Of a stretch of 64,000 nt of DNA, positions 1 through 6,811 are shown in pieces (position 1 is the stretch's first letter; the number at the start of each line of letters is the position of its first letter). The notes below the pieces were generated by a model that ran no database searches, was not told where the DNA came from, and worked only from the letters and a program-made list of their open reading frames with translations. Where the stretch lies: assembly GCA_025457865.1 (NCBI GenBank), contig JALOTP010000006.1:1-64000 (forward strand), read 5' to 3'. Origin of the DNA: Thermoplasmatota archaeon. Its GTDB lineage: Archaea > Thermoplasmatota > Penumbrarchaeia > Penumbrarchaeales > Penumbrarchaeaceae. Made by a program: the position numbers and the translations under genes.

Positions 1-103
1 CCTTATTTTATTTGCCAGATGCAATAGCTTTTTGCATTAACCATCCATATGAAACAACTTCATGGGACTCTTTAATGAATACTGCATCTGGTGGTGGTTT
101 ATA

Positions 104-580
104 ATGAGAAATTTGATTAATAATAAAAATTTTGTCACTTTATCTATTATAGAAATAATCTTAATGATAATACTAGTATTTTGGTTGCCAATAAGCATAT
201 TTTTTAATTGGTTTTCTTTTAGTAATCCTTTTTTTGTTTTTAACTTGCTATTTGTAATATTTTTTTACTTGATTATTCCTATTGGTATGTTAGTTTTTTT
301 TATCTCTTTGAGGAAATCATATAAGACAATAAAAATCAATTCAGATAAAATAGAATTTATAGGTAGTTTTCCAAACATATTTAAAAGGAAAACAATCAAA
401 TTGTTTGATATTAGAAAAATCAGTTATATAAAAGATAAAAATGATATTAAATCAAATAATATTAAGTTTCATAAAGTTCTTTTTATTTTAAAAAATGGAA
501 ATACATATAATTATCATTTAGCAAATGACCAGATATATGAATTTATAATAAAAAATGCAAATTTAAATAATGACAAATGA
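104..580 (+). CDS. AT-rich small membrane protein, unknown function
   Basis: Not recognised as a named family. The 158-residue protein has two hydrophobic helices (about residues 11-34 and 42-68) followed by a soluble domain of about 85 residues rich in Lys, Ile and Asn. Its alternating pattern (for example IKINSDKIEFIG) recalls bacterial PH-like domains placed after two membrane helices, but that is only a resemblance. The ATG at 104 is preferred because GGTGGT lies just upstream; an ATG at 62 would add 14 residues. Base composition is far more AT-rich than any later gene in the window, with AAT, AAA and ATA codons throughout, which suggests recent transfer. It ends only a few bases before an inverted-repeat-bounded element, so it may be cargo or a bystander of a mobile island. 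Confidence 0.6.
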   Translation: MRNLINNKNFVTLSIIEIILMIILVFWLPISIFFNWFSFSNPFFVFNLLFVIFFYLIIPIGMLVFFISLRKSYKTIKINSDKIEFIGSFPNIFKRKTIKLFDIRKISYIKDKNDIKSNNIKFHKVLFILKNGNTYNYHLANDQIYEFIIKNANLNNDK

Positions 581-583
581 CCT

Positions 584-809
584 CCAATCGCCCCTGACTT
601 TCCAAGCGAAAATCGAACAGAGCGCCGGAAGGGAAGTGACCAACGAGGGAAGCGGAGTGAAAACTGAACACAGCGTTGGGTGGTCTGTGGGGGAGTACGA
701 CGAAGTGATAAGAATCCTGGAAGCGAGAACGAATAGGGGTAGGGTGAGTGGTGACAGGGTCACGAGCTGAAGACAGTGAATTGTCAATGAGGAGTAAAGG
801 GGCGATTGG
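584..809. mobile_element. Short non-coding element with 12-bp terminal inverted repeats (MITE-like)
   Basis: The left end CCAATCGCCCCT (584-595) is the exact reverse complement of the right end AGGGGCGATTGG (798-809), so the block is bounded by perfect 12-bp terminal inverted repeats. It is 226 bp long, purine-rich on the plus strand and has no convincing gene. A diverged copy of its interior lies at 1979-2155; both share AGCGTTGGGTGGTCTGTGGG (from 672 and from 2014). No clear target-site duplication is visible. The element class is inferred from length and ends; it contains no transposase. It starts three bases after the stop codon of the AT-rich gene. Confidence 0.5.
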
Positions 810-844
810 GCCGAGCGACTGCAAGATCGATGGTGGGGAACCGT

Positions 845-955
845 TTAAAATAGGACCCGAGATGGACAATGCCTATGTCGGGTCCTGATGCTGATGCCTG
901 GCTCAAGTGGAAAAGACCCGGAATGATATGTCCAAGTCGGGTCCTGAAATTGCCC
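845..955. repeat. Two successive hairpin-forming repeats, GGACCCGA/TCGGGTCC type
   Basis: Inverted repeat 1 has arms GGACCCGA (853-860) and TCGGGTCC (878-885). Inverted repeat 2 has arms GACCCG (915-920) and CGGGTC (938-943). Both spacers are 17 bases and both are followed by CTGA. A third version is at 1869-1900. The rest of the gene-free stretch 810-1214 holds a GC-rich hairpin (963-978) and two further hairpin units (1007-1130), listed separately; I see no gene in it. Confidence 0.5.
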
Positions 956-962
956 ATCCCGA

Positions 963-978
963 GGCCCCACTCGGGGCC
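963..978. repeat. GC-rich hairpin GGCCCC-ACTC-GGGGCC
   Basis: Perfect six-base-pair G+C stem with a four-base loop, lying between the GGACCCGA-type repeats and the AAAATC hairpin units. A shorter related run (GGGGGCCCAATTCGAAGCCTGG-like, split over 1914-1935) follows the third GGACCCGA-type repeat, so this hairpin is part of the duplicated block. It has no T-run after it, so it is not an obvious terminator. Confidence 0.4.
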
Positions 979-1006
979 CCATCCCGAAGCCTGAAAGGCG
1001 AGGGAT

Positions 1007-1130
1007 AAGGAAAATCGTGTGAACGATTTTTTGGAATGTCGAGACCTATTAAGGTCGAGACATAAGGAAAATCCCTAAAGGATTTTTCGGTATGTCGAGT
1101 CCTTTGGTCGAGACATTAGGAAAATCGTGA
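1007..1130. repeat. Tandem hairpin units with co-varying stems
   Basis: Two and a half units of about 55 bp. Each begins AGGAAAATC, forms a stem, then carries TATGTCGAG or AATGTCGAG, a short spacer, and GGTCGAGACAT. In unit 1 the stem is AAAATCGT/ACGATTTT (1011-1018 with 1023-1030). In unit 2 it is AAAATCC/GGATTTT (1068-1074 with 1080-1086). The differing inner bases stay paired, which indicates selection on structure or separate origin of matched arms. Unit 3 (from about 1117) is cut off after AGGAAAATCGTGA. Function unknown. Confidence 0.5.
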
Positions 1131-1214
1131 AGGAATAAAAAGATAAATCAGAATCTCAAGAATCTCAATATACTGCACCAAAGTAAACAATTATGTATAC
1201 CACGGTGTATGTAA

Positions 1215-1400
1215 ATGAGAAATAGAGCGATAGATGCGATAGCAATGGAAAAACAGGTCTTCACGATCGAAGATGCCAGGAGAACCTTTGGTGTGAAAGA
1301 GGCTTCCGTTAAGGTGATCCTATCCCGTATGGAGAAGAGCGGTTGGATAGAACGTATCGAGAGAGGCAATGAGGGTCAAATTGGACATCACCGATATTGA
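1215..1400 (+). pseudogene. Remnant of AbiEi-type antitoxin (winged-helix N-terminus only)
   Basis: The 61-residue frame starts MRNRAIDAIAMEKQVFTIED and reads as the N-terminal winged-helix domain of type IV toxin-antitoxin regulators of the AbiEi kind (helix, 'FTIEDARRTFGVKEASVKVIL', then 'SRMEKSGWIERIERG'). Full antitoxins are about 200 residues or more; here the similarity stops after the recognition wing and the frame ends at 1400. The next frame, beginning inside its end, continues as the C-terminal half of the matching toxin, so an internal deletion has probably fused the start of the antitoxin gene to the second half of the toxin gene. Family assignment rests on the wHTH pattern and on the neighbour. 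It might still make a small DNA-binding protein. Confidence 0.5.
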
Positions 1401-1806
1401 AAATGAGATCATACTGCTACCTGTCAAGCGGAAGACCATCTACCATCCTTATCCAGACAACTTGGAGGCGGTCGTCCTCGCGTATTCTCTCGAGGAGATG
1501 TTAGCGGAAAAAATAAGGTCCTTGTTCCAGAGGACGAGACCACGTGACCTCTTTGATGTTTGGTACCTGAAAAATGATAAAGTTGAAGTGGAAGGGATCA
1601 TCGAGAAAAAATTCTCGAACAAAGGGATGACCTTGGACATTGACGATCTTGTTCGAAAGAAGGACCTGTTGGAAAAGGCATGGAACAATTCCCTTAGGCA
1701 CCAGATGAGAACAGTACCAGATTTCGAACAAGTGTTCAATGAAGTAGTTCGTTGGTTAGAAGGATATCCGAAAGATAGGGTGAGTAGTGGCCCCGGTACG
1801 GTATGA
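1369..1806 (+). pseudogene. C-terminal remnant of AbiEii/DUF1814 nucleotidyltransferase toxin
   Basis: The 145-residue frame contains VKLDIT followed by LAYSLEEMLAEKIRSLFQRT and RPRDLFDVWYL, which is the typical second half of AbiEii/AbiGii (DUF1814) toxins: the 'lxxEKlxAlxxRxxxRDxxDxxxl' stretch. The N-terminal nucleotidyltransferase core with its Gly-Gly and Asp motif is absent, and the frame begins inside the truncated antitoxin (32-nt overlap in another frame). Lacking the catalytic half, it should be inactive. The ATG at 1369 may be fortuitous. Known family function is nucleotide transfer in a type IV toxin-antitoxin pair; the decay is read directly from the missing part. Confidence 0.65.
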
Positions 1807-1868
1807 GGAAATTTTTTTCTCTATAAGGTTCAAAGAAACGTTTTTGGGGGGAAACAATATTTCAAAAA

Positions 1869-1945
1869 CCCCGAGATGGACATGTGTCATGTCGGGTCCT
1901 GTAATTACCTATCAGGGGGCCCAATTCGAAGCCTGGTCCCAGGGT
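1869..1945. repeat. Third copy of the GGACCCGA-type hairpin block (diverged)
   Basis: CCCGA (1870-1874) pairs with TCGGG (1892-1896), and inside it GACATG-TGT-CATGTC (1879-1893) is a perfect inverted repeat. The flank matches the 845-995 block: GTCGGGTCCTG followed by AATTACC in place of AATTGCC, then GGGCCC and GAAGCCTG. It lies upstream of the second copy of the 226-bp element, whereas the first copy lies downstream, so the two blocks are in swapped order. The surrounding gene-free stretch is 1807-2221. Confidence 0.45.
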
Positions 1946-1978
1946 AAATGATCTTTGAAATGCAGGCAGAAGGAGAAG

Positions 1979-2155
1979 CGACCAGATAGGTAAGCGGAGT
2001 GAAAGCAGAACGGAGCGTTGGGTGGTCTGTGGGGAAGTACAAGGTGATACGAAGAATCCCGCAGACGAAAGAAAGTAGGGATAGGGCTTTCGGTGTTCAG
2101 TTCTGAACATGAGTTGAGGACAGTGAATTCTTATGGACGAAGTGAAGGGGCGAGT
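1979..2155. repeat. Diverged second copy of the 226-bp element interior
   Basis: Matches 638-806 in the same orientation with many substitutions and small indels. The landmarks are AAGCGGAGTGAAA, the shared core from 2014 to 2034, GAGTAC or AAGTAC, AAGAATCC, GGACAGTGAATT and the final GGGGCGA. The left terminal repeat is not recognisable, and the right end reads GGGGCGAGTC instead of GGGGCGATTGG, so this copy looks old and immobile. No gene is visible in it. Confidence 0.5.
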
Positions 2156-2221
2156 CAAAATGCAATGAAAAAGTAAAAAATGAAGTTGACCTATTTATTC
2201 CGTTGGCCCGAGGTCTTGACC

Positions 2222-2389
2222 ATGGTAAATTAAAAATTCAGTGTGGTTGTTCAAAAGGATAAGGATGGATACACCGCCTTTTGTCCGGAGCTTCAGGGAT
2301 GCTATGCTCAAGGACCAACTTATGAAGAGGTCATCGAGAACATACGCGATGTGATCGTTCTCCATATTGAAGATCGAATATTACTTTGA
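2222..2389 (+). pseudogene. hicB: Decayed HicB-family antitoxin
   Basis: Reads M-V-N-stop-K-F-S-V-V-V-Q-K-D, then DGYTAFCPELQGCYAQGPTY and EEVIENIRDVI, ending at TGA 2387. This is the classic HicB partial RNase H-like fold (D-G-x-x-x-A-x-x-P-E-L-x-G-C-x-x-x-G-x-T). TAA at 2231-2233 is the fourth codon, where a Leu would fit, as if TTA had become TAA. A GTG at 2243 could restart translation but would lose the first strand residues. Related antitoxins bind and neutralise the HicA mRNA-cleaving toxin. The HicA remnant follows at 2443. Called a pseudogene because of the in-frame stop and the parallel damage in hicA. Confidence 0.65.
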
Positions 2390-2442
2390 GAGATGATTGA
2401 AGCGGAAGGCATGATAAGTTTGACATCCTTGGAAGTTACCGT

Positions 2443-2658
2443 ATGACCTTCAGGATTCCGAGGATAACATCCGCCAAATTGGTCAAGATTTAAAAAAAGA
2501 AAGGATTTGTTATTGTACGTCAGAGCGGAAGTCATATGATACTCAGGAATGACGCAAATGTAAGGGTAACTGTTCCAGTTCATTCAGGCTCCATCATACA
2601 TCCGAAGATATTGAAAAGGATAATTGAGGATGCAGAATTATCAGAAGATGATTTTTAA
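2443..2658 (+). pseudogene. hicA: HicA-family mRNA interferase toxin with premature stop
   Basis: ATG at 2443 opens MTFRIPRITSAKLVKI, then TAA at 2491-2493, then in the same frame KKKGFVIVRQSGSHMILRN and VTVPVHSG, followed by IIHPKILKRIIEDAEL and a stop at 2656. This is a nearly complete HicA (double-stranded RNA-binding-like fold) including the catalytic-histidine motif G-S-H and the V-P-V-H-S segment. The only visible lesion is the TAA replacing an expected Leu codon in the usual 'lvkiLkkkGF' helix. No good restart codon exists between the stop and the GSH motif, so the toxin should be dead unless the stop is read through. Confidence 0.7.
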
Positions 2659-2724
2659 TAAGAAAAAAGTCGATCCGCCTCATCATTCGGTCGGACCCTA
2701 CGAGGACGGGTCGAAGATAGGACC

Positions 2725-4020
2725 TCATTTCAGGGAGAAAAGGTAGGTATGTACGGGCAGGATATCTCTTTCATACGTGTCCTTGGATAGGATAGTGTAT
2801 GTTTTGAAGAACCTCCGGTTCTGGAAATCCTCGTCGGATATCTTGGCCTGATACTTCACCTCCACCCCGTTCCCATCCAGGACGAAATCCGTCTCCTTCT
2901 TGAACTTGGTATAATGGACCTCTTTCGTCACATCCCTTCTTTTCAGATGGGATGCTACGACACCCTCGATGATCTTTTCCTTGTCCAATTTGATATTGAA
3001 CCTGTTTTCGAATATCCTGAGGATGAACGGATCGTAAAAATATATCTTCTTGTTCTTGCTGTAATCGACCTTCCTTTCGTTCATATCGAAAAAGTAGCAG
3101 TCCGTTATAACGAACAGGTTCGATAGGACCTCGATGTAGGACCCTACCGTGACATGGCTCCTCACCGAGGACCTCTTGGCCAGGGAATCCCAGCTCACCG
3201 GTGTCGAGTAGGTGACCAGAAGGCTTTTTACAAGCTCCTTGAACGACTGCTCGTTCTTCCCTTCTTTGAGCAGGTCCCCGACGATCCATGAATAATAGAG
3301 GTCGTAGATGTACAGAGGGACCTCCCCGTGCCTCTTGAATTCGTTGATCACCAGAGGTATTCCACCCGTTATCAGATACCTTTCGAAAAAGACCTTCAAT
3401 CTCCCCTCCTGGTACCTCAACTCCTCGGGGCTTTCGAACTCGTGTTCGTTGAACCAATCCGGATCGGTCAGCTTCACGTATTCCCTGAAGGTCAGCGGAA
3501 AAAGATACAGGTCCCTGCCCTGTTCACCCCTTCGTCCTGGAAGTCTCTCCGAACCTTTCTTCAGGTCTTGGGCATTGGAACCCGTCAGAATGAAACAGGT
3601 ATCGGGAACCATATCGCTATCGATGACGAACTTGATCGCCTTCTGCCACTCGTTCAATCCGGTGATCTCATCAAGGATGATGAAGTGGGGTTTGCTGTTC
3701 TTGATGCGGCAGAACTCTGCATATTTCAAGATCAGATCTATCAGGTCCTCCTTTGTGGTGAGATCGTCGCACGACCAGTAGAAAATCCCCTCCTTGGGAC
3801 CGTCTTGAAGTTTTTTGCGGATGAGCATCTTGAGGAATGTGGTCTTACCCACCTGGCGCGGACCCCTGATGATGTAAAGGTTGCCCCTTTTGAAATCCTC
3901 TTCCAGTAGGGACGGAATATGGACAAAGGGAAACCTCTTCAATTCTCGCAGATGCCTGTCGAGCTCGATCGCGTTCTCGTGATCCCACCATGGATTCAGT
4001 ATGGACAGCTCCATTGTCAT
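2725..4020 (-). CDS. AAA+ ATPase, DUF4143-type
   Basis: A 431-residue P-loop ATPase of the archaeal AAA_14/DUF4143 type. Walker A is GPRQVGKTTFL (about residues 53-63), Walker B is FIILDEI (about 112-118), and a sensor-like ILTGSNAQDL follows. The C-terminal part has the winged-helix region (TVGSYIEVLSNLFVI) and a degenerate nuclease-like segment (ETDFVLDGNGVEVKY) that resembles the PD-(D/E)xK fold at the end of many family members. The biological role of this family is not established; members spread widely in archaea and often sit in variable regions. A second ATPase of the same architecture is at 5061-6326. The start overlaps a perfect palindrome and a TATA-like box, suggesting a leaderless, controlled transcript. 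Confidence 0.85.
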   Translation of the reverse strand: MTMELSILNPWWDHENAIELDRHLRELKRFPFVHIPSLLEEDFKRGNLYIIRGPRQVGKTTFLKMLIRKKLQDGPKEGIFYWSCDDLTTKEDLIDLILKYAEFCRIKNSKPHFIILDEITGLNEWQKAIKFVIDSDMVPDTCFILTGSNAQDLKKGSERLPGRRGEQGRDLYLFPLTFREYVKLTDPDWFNEHEFESPEELRYQEGRLKVFFERYLITGGIPLVINEFKRHGEVPLYIYDLYYSWIVGDLLKEGKNEQSFKELVKSLLVTYSTPVSWDSLAKRSSVRSHVTVGSYIEVLSNLFVITDCYFFDMNERKVDYSKNKKIYFYDPFILRIFENRFNIKLDKEKIIEGVVASHLKRRDVTKEVHYTKFKKETDFVLDGNGVEVKYQAKISDEDFQNRRFFKTYTILSKDTYERDILPVHTYLFSLK

Positions 4021-4062
4021 TGATAATGACAGTTGTTTTATATAAACATAGTCATTGTCATT
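4015..4062 (-). promoter_or_regulatory. TATA box between palindromic GTCATT sites
   Basis: TGTCATT-GAT-AATGACA (4015-4031) is a perfect inverted repeat covering the ATPase start codon. A TATA-like TTTATATAAA lies at 4037-4046 (read on the minus strand, about 25 nt before the start), and behind it GTCATTGTCATT (4051-4062) repeats the half-site twice directly. A box and start at this distance predict a leaderless transcript with a repressor site over the initiation region. The repressor is unknown. Confidence 0.55.
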
Positions 4063-4200
4063 AACAGGTGTTTCAATAGAACTATCCTATGCTGACCACA
4101 TATATCACCCCCTCTGAAGGATCACGAAGGGAAAAGAACAAGAAGGCGACATGTTTGTGCGGTCAAAAAAATAAGATATGGGGCCAAAGGAGACCGTCTT

Positions 4201-4953
4201 ATGGACGATGATGAGTGGGAATATTTCTTCGATGTCTTTGACCACCTCCCGCGAGGCGGACCCGGCAGCAACGCAACTACCGGGAAGGCATTCAGGATGA
4301 TCGAGAATATGCCCGAACACCCTCGGGTCCTCGATGTGGGGTGCGGTCCGGGAATGCAGACGCTGGAGCTTGCCAGGCTCTCCGGGGGTCACATAACAGC
4401 GATAGACCTGCACCAGCCGTTCCTGGACAGATTGACCGCCGAAGCAGTGAGGCTTGGTCTCAGGGACCGGGTCGAACCATTGAAAATGGACATGTCCAAA
4501 CTTGCTTTCCCTGACAATTCCTTCGACCTCATCTGGTCGGAGGGAGCCCTCTACTCCGTGGGATTCGAGAACGCACTTAAGTCCTGTCACAGGGTCCTAA
4601 AGGACGGCCATTGCCTCGCAGCCAGCGAAGCGGTCCTGTTCAAGGGAGAGGTCCCACCTGAGGTCAAGGACTTCTGGGAGAACGAATACCCCGATATCAC
4701 CGATATCCCGGGGTGCCTCCATAGGATAGAGAGCGCCGGGTTCGAACCATTATCGCATTTCAGGGTCCCTAAGAAGGATTGGTTCGACCACTTCTACGAC
4801 CCCATGAAGGTCAGGTTGAAGGAGGTCATGCCCAAATACCGCCTGAACACCAAGGCTATGACCCTCCTCGGTACCATGGAGAGGGAGATCGAGCTCTACA
4901 ATAGATTTTCCGACCGGTCCGGTTACGAGTTCTTCTTAATGAGGAAGCGCTGA
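4201..4953 (+). CDS. Class I SAM-dependent methyltransferase
   Basis: A 250-residue protein with a Rossmann methyltransferase core. Motif I is VLDVGCGPGMQTLELA (about residues 48-63), followed by an acidic loop ITAIDLHQPF, motif with D-M-S-K-L-A-F-P-D-N-S-F-D-L-I-W and a later VLKDGHCLAASE. These are typical of Methyltransf_11/25 enzymes that methylate small molecules, lipids or cofactors; the acceptor cannot be told. It is monocistronic between two convergent or divergent DUF4143 ATPases, so its context gives no pathway. The ATG at 4201 gives a domain of normal length, and no longer upstream start is needed. Confidence 0.85.
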   Translation: MDDDEWEYFFDVFDHLPRGGPGSNATTGKAFRMIENMPEHPRVLDVGCGPGMQTLELARLSGGHITAIDLHQPFLDRLTAEAVRLGLRDRVEPLKMDMSKLAFPDNSFDLIWSEGALYSVGFENALKSCHRVLKDGHCLAASEAVLFKGEVPPEVKDFWENEYPDITDIPGCLHRIESAGFEPLSHFRVPKKDWFDHFYDPMKVRLKEVMPKYRLNTKAMTLLGTMEREIELYNRFSDRSGYEFFLMRKR

Positions 4954-5060
4954 CCGCACGGTCTTGGTTGTACATTCTATCGTCAAGGACGATGACCTTT
5001 GATCTTCGAGGCTCCTTTATAGGGCCAGATGGTAACGGGAAAGAATACATTGGTCCTCGT

Positions 5061-6326
5061 TCATCGCTTCAGAAGCCATTTCCATAAAGGTATGAACTGG
5101 ATGTTCAGCCCATTCGAACATCTTTTATCATCAAGGTCCCACGTTATGACCTGGGCTTCGTTACAATCGAGACGAATGGAGGCTGAAGATAACGCTTTCA
5201 ATTCCCGGTCCCTGACGCCTTCGATGTCGCTTGCATATGTCACCTGGATGAGACGGACCACATGACCGTTCTTCCTCACTACGAAATCGACCTCATTCTG
5301 AGAATGGTCCTTCCAGTAATACAGTTCGGAGCCACCTTCCGCTATATTGCGCCTCATGAGCTCAACGGCCACAACGTTCTCCATGAGACGGCCTATGTTC
5401 GGACCGGGAGAGAACCCGACCTTATGGATCAAGCCTGTATCGATGCAATATGCTTTTTTGGGGCTTTTAAATTGCTGTTTCAGTTTGAAATCGAACCTCT
5501 CCAAATGGAATATCAGGAACGCATCCTCCAGATATCTGACCCATGTCGCTATCGTATCGTTCCTCTTGACATCCAGGACCTTCGACAACTTATTATACGT
5601 AAACTCCTCGGAATGATTGGAGATCAGGTATTTGGCAAGCTGCCTGAGGGCTTCCGATTTCCTTATTCCATATCTCATCACTATGTCCTTTGTGACTATG
5701 TTATCGTAAATCGTTCTTAAGATGGCGGGTCCGAACTTGTGAACCTCTGGAAACCCACCTATGCTGATGTAATTCCTTAGGACGTTTTGGACCTTTGCCC
5801 TGTCCAAGGTGCCCATGTCATCTGGGGGAAGAGAACCATTGAGGTCAAGGAATTCCCTGAACGAGAGGGGGAACAACGAAACCTCCATATAACGTCCGGT
5901 TAGCCTGCTCGCCAATTCACCGGACAGCATCTTGGAATTGCTGCCTGTAACGATCACGCGTTTTGATTGTCTCAATCGGCTAGTGAATAGCTCCCAACCC
6001 ACTATGTTCTGGACCTCGTCCAAAATTATGTAATTGATATCGCCGTGGAGCTCATATAACGATCTTAGAACGTTGTTGAGGTCATCTGTCTTCATACCCA
6101 GGAAACGCTCGTCGTCGAAATTGACATAACCGAAGTTTTCTCCCTTGGCAATAAGATATGAGAAGATGGATTTACCGCACCTCCGGACACCTGTAACGAC
6201 CAGGATATTGGGATGGTCCAGCATGTTCCTGGCATCATCTAAATGTTCCCTGTCGATCAATCTCTCCCTGGAACCCATATCCAACAGGTCCTTTCTCTGG
6301 TCAGTTAGGACCTCTTTGATGTCCAT
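5061..6326 (-). CDS. AAA+ ATPase, DUF4143-type (second copy)
   Basis: A 421-residue ATPase with Walker A GVRRCGKSIFSYLIA (about residues 44-58), Walker B YIILDEVQN (about 98-106), an arginine-finger-like RVIVTGSNSKML and the typical 'SLFPLSFREFLDL' segment. The C-terminal half has the winged helix (VLDVKRNDTIATWVRYLEDA) and the DUF4143 end domain with Y-Y-W-K-D and E-V-D-F-V-V. It shares architecture with the product of 2725-4020 but little direct sequence, so it is not a recent duplicate. Upstream on the minus strand, a TATA-like GGTATATAGG lies at about 6363-6371. Function in archaea is unknown; a role in genome islands or DNA handling is often supposed but not shown. Confidence 0.85.
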   Translation of the reverse strand: MDIKEVLTDQRKDLLDMGSRERLIDREHLDDARNMLDHPNILVVTGVRRCGKSIFSYLIAKGENFGYVNFDDERFLGMKTDDLNNVLRSLYELHGDINYIILDEVQNIVGWELFTSRLRQSKRVIVTGSNSKMLSGELASRLTGRYMEVSLFPLSFREFLDLNGSLPPDDMGTLDRAKVQNVLRNYISIGGFPEVHKFGPAILRTIYDNIVTKDIVMRYGIRKSEALRQLAKYLISNHSEEFTYNKLSKVLDVKRNDTIATWVRYLEDAFLIFHLERFDFKLKQQFKSPKKAYCIDTGLIHKVGFSPGPNIGRLMENVVAVELMRRNIAEGGSELYYWKDHSQNEVDFVVRKNGHVVRLIQVTYASDIEGVRDRELKALSSASIRLDCNEAQVITWDLDDKRCSNGLNIQFIPLWKWLLKR

Positions 6327-6454
6327 GTGGATATATCAGAATGGAATTACTTAAAGTTTACCTATATACCGTGTGAGATTTCTAAAAAGTTTTACGGTAT
6401 GGTATATGAGAATGACTTGAATAAGGCATGAACATGATCCTGCTTCGATAGCCC

Positions 6455-6811
6455 TCAATGGTGGTCGTGCAATTTCTCCGGTCTGTTCTTTAGTGCTCCC
6501 GATACGAACCTCTCGAGAGCCCTATCCACAAGTTCCTCTTCCGTCACGATAGGGGTTATCCTTGCCTGCATCAGATCGTCGTAGATGCGCCTCCCCATCC
6601 CGTAACATATCACATACTTGCAGTCCTTGATGTTGTCTATCATGGTCGCATGGTCGCAGCTCCCGCATTCGCCGGAATGCTTGCCTTTGTTCTGTCTGTA
6701 AGATCTACCCTTCACTTCGGTAGTGTCAATGTCGAACACCACAAAACCCATGGCCCTTCCGAAATGGTGGGAGATGGTCCTCTCATCATCGCTTGCAACG
6801 GCTATCTTCAT
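6455..6811 (-). CDS. NifX/NifB-like dinitrogenase iron-molybdenum cofactor family protein
   Basis: The 118-residue protein starts MKIAVASDDERTISHHFGRA, the standard opening of the NifX/NafY/VnfY fold (RNase H-like), where the conserved His-Phe-Gly-Arg is part of the cofactor or metal-binding face. A later Cys pair (GECGSCDHA) and a His-rich tail (LHDHH) add possible metal ligands. Small archaeal members without nitrogenase are common, and their role is unproven; handling or sensing of an iron-sulfur or other metal cluster is an inference. It overlaps the end of the DUF134 gene by 26 nt, so the two are almost certainly co-translated; that pairing is frequent in archaea. Confidence 0.85.
   Translation of the reverse strand: MKIAVASDDERTISHHFGRAMGFVVFDIDTTEVKGRSYRQNKGKHSGECGSCDHATMIDNIKDCKYVICYGMGRRIYDDLMQARITPIVTEEELVDRALERFVSGALKNRPEKLHDHH

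Noticed and set aside
570-770. 66-residue open frame inside the first element copy
   Set aside because: The second copy has several indels that break the frame, and composition is not coding-like.
1007-1130. CRISPR-like array
   Set aside because: Only two and a half units of about 55 bp without unique spacers of regular length, and no cas genes in the window.
2222-2658. Recoded stop codons allowing full-length HicB and HicA
   Set aside because: Both stops are TAA; the known archaeal recoding to pyrrolysine uses TAG, and no structure supporting read-through was seen.
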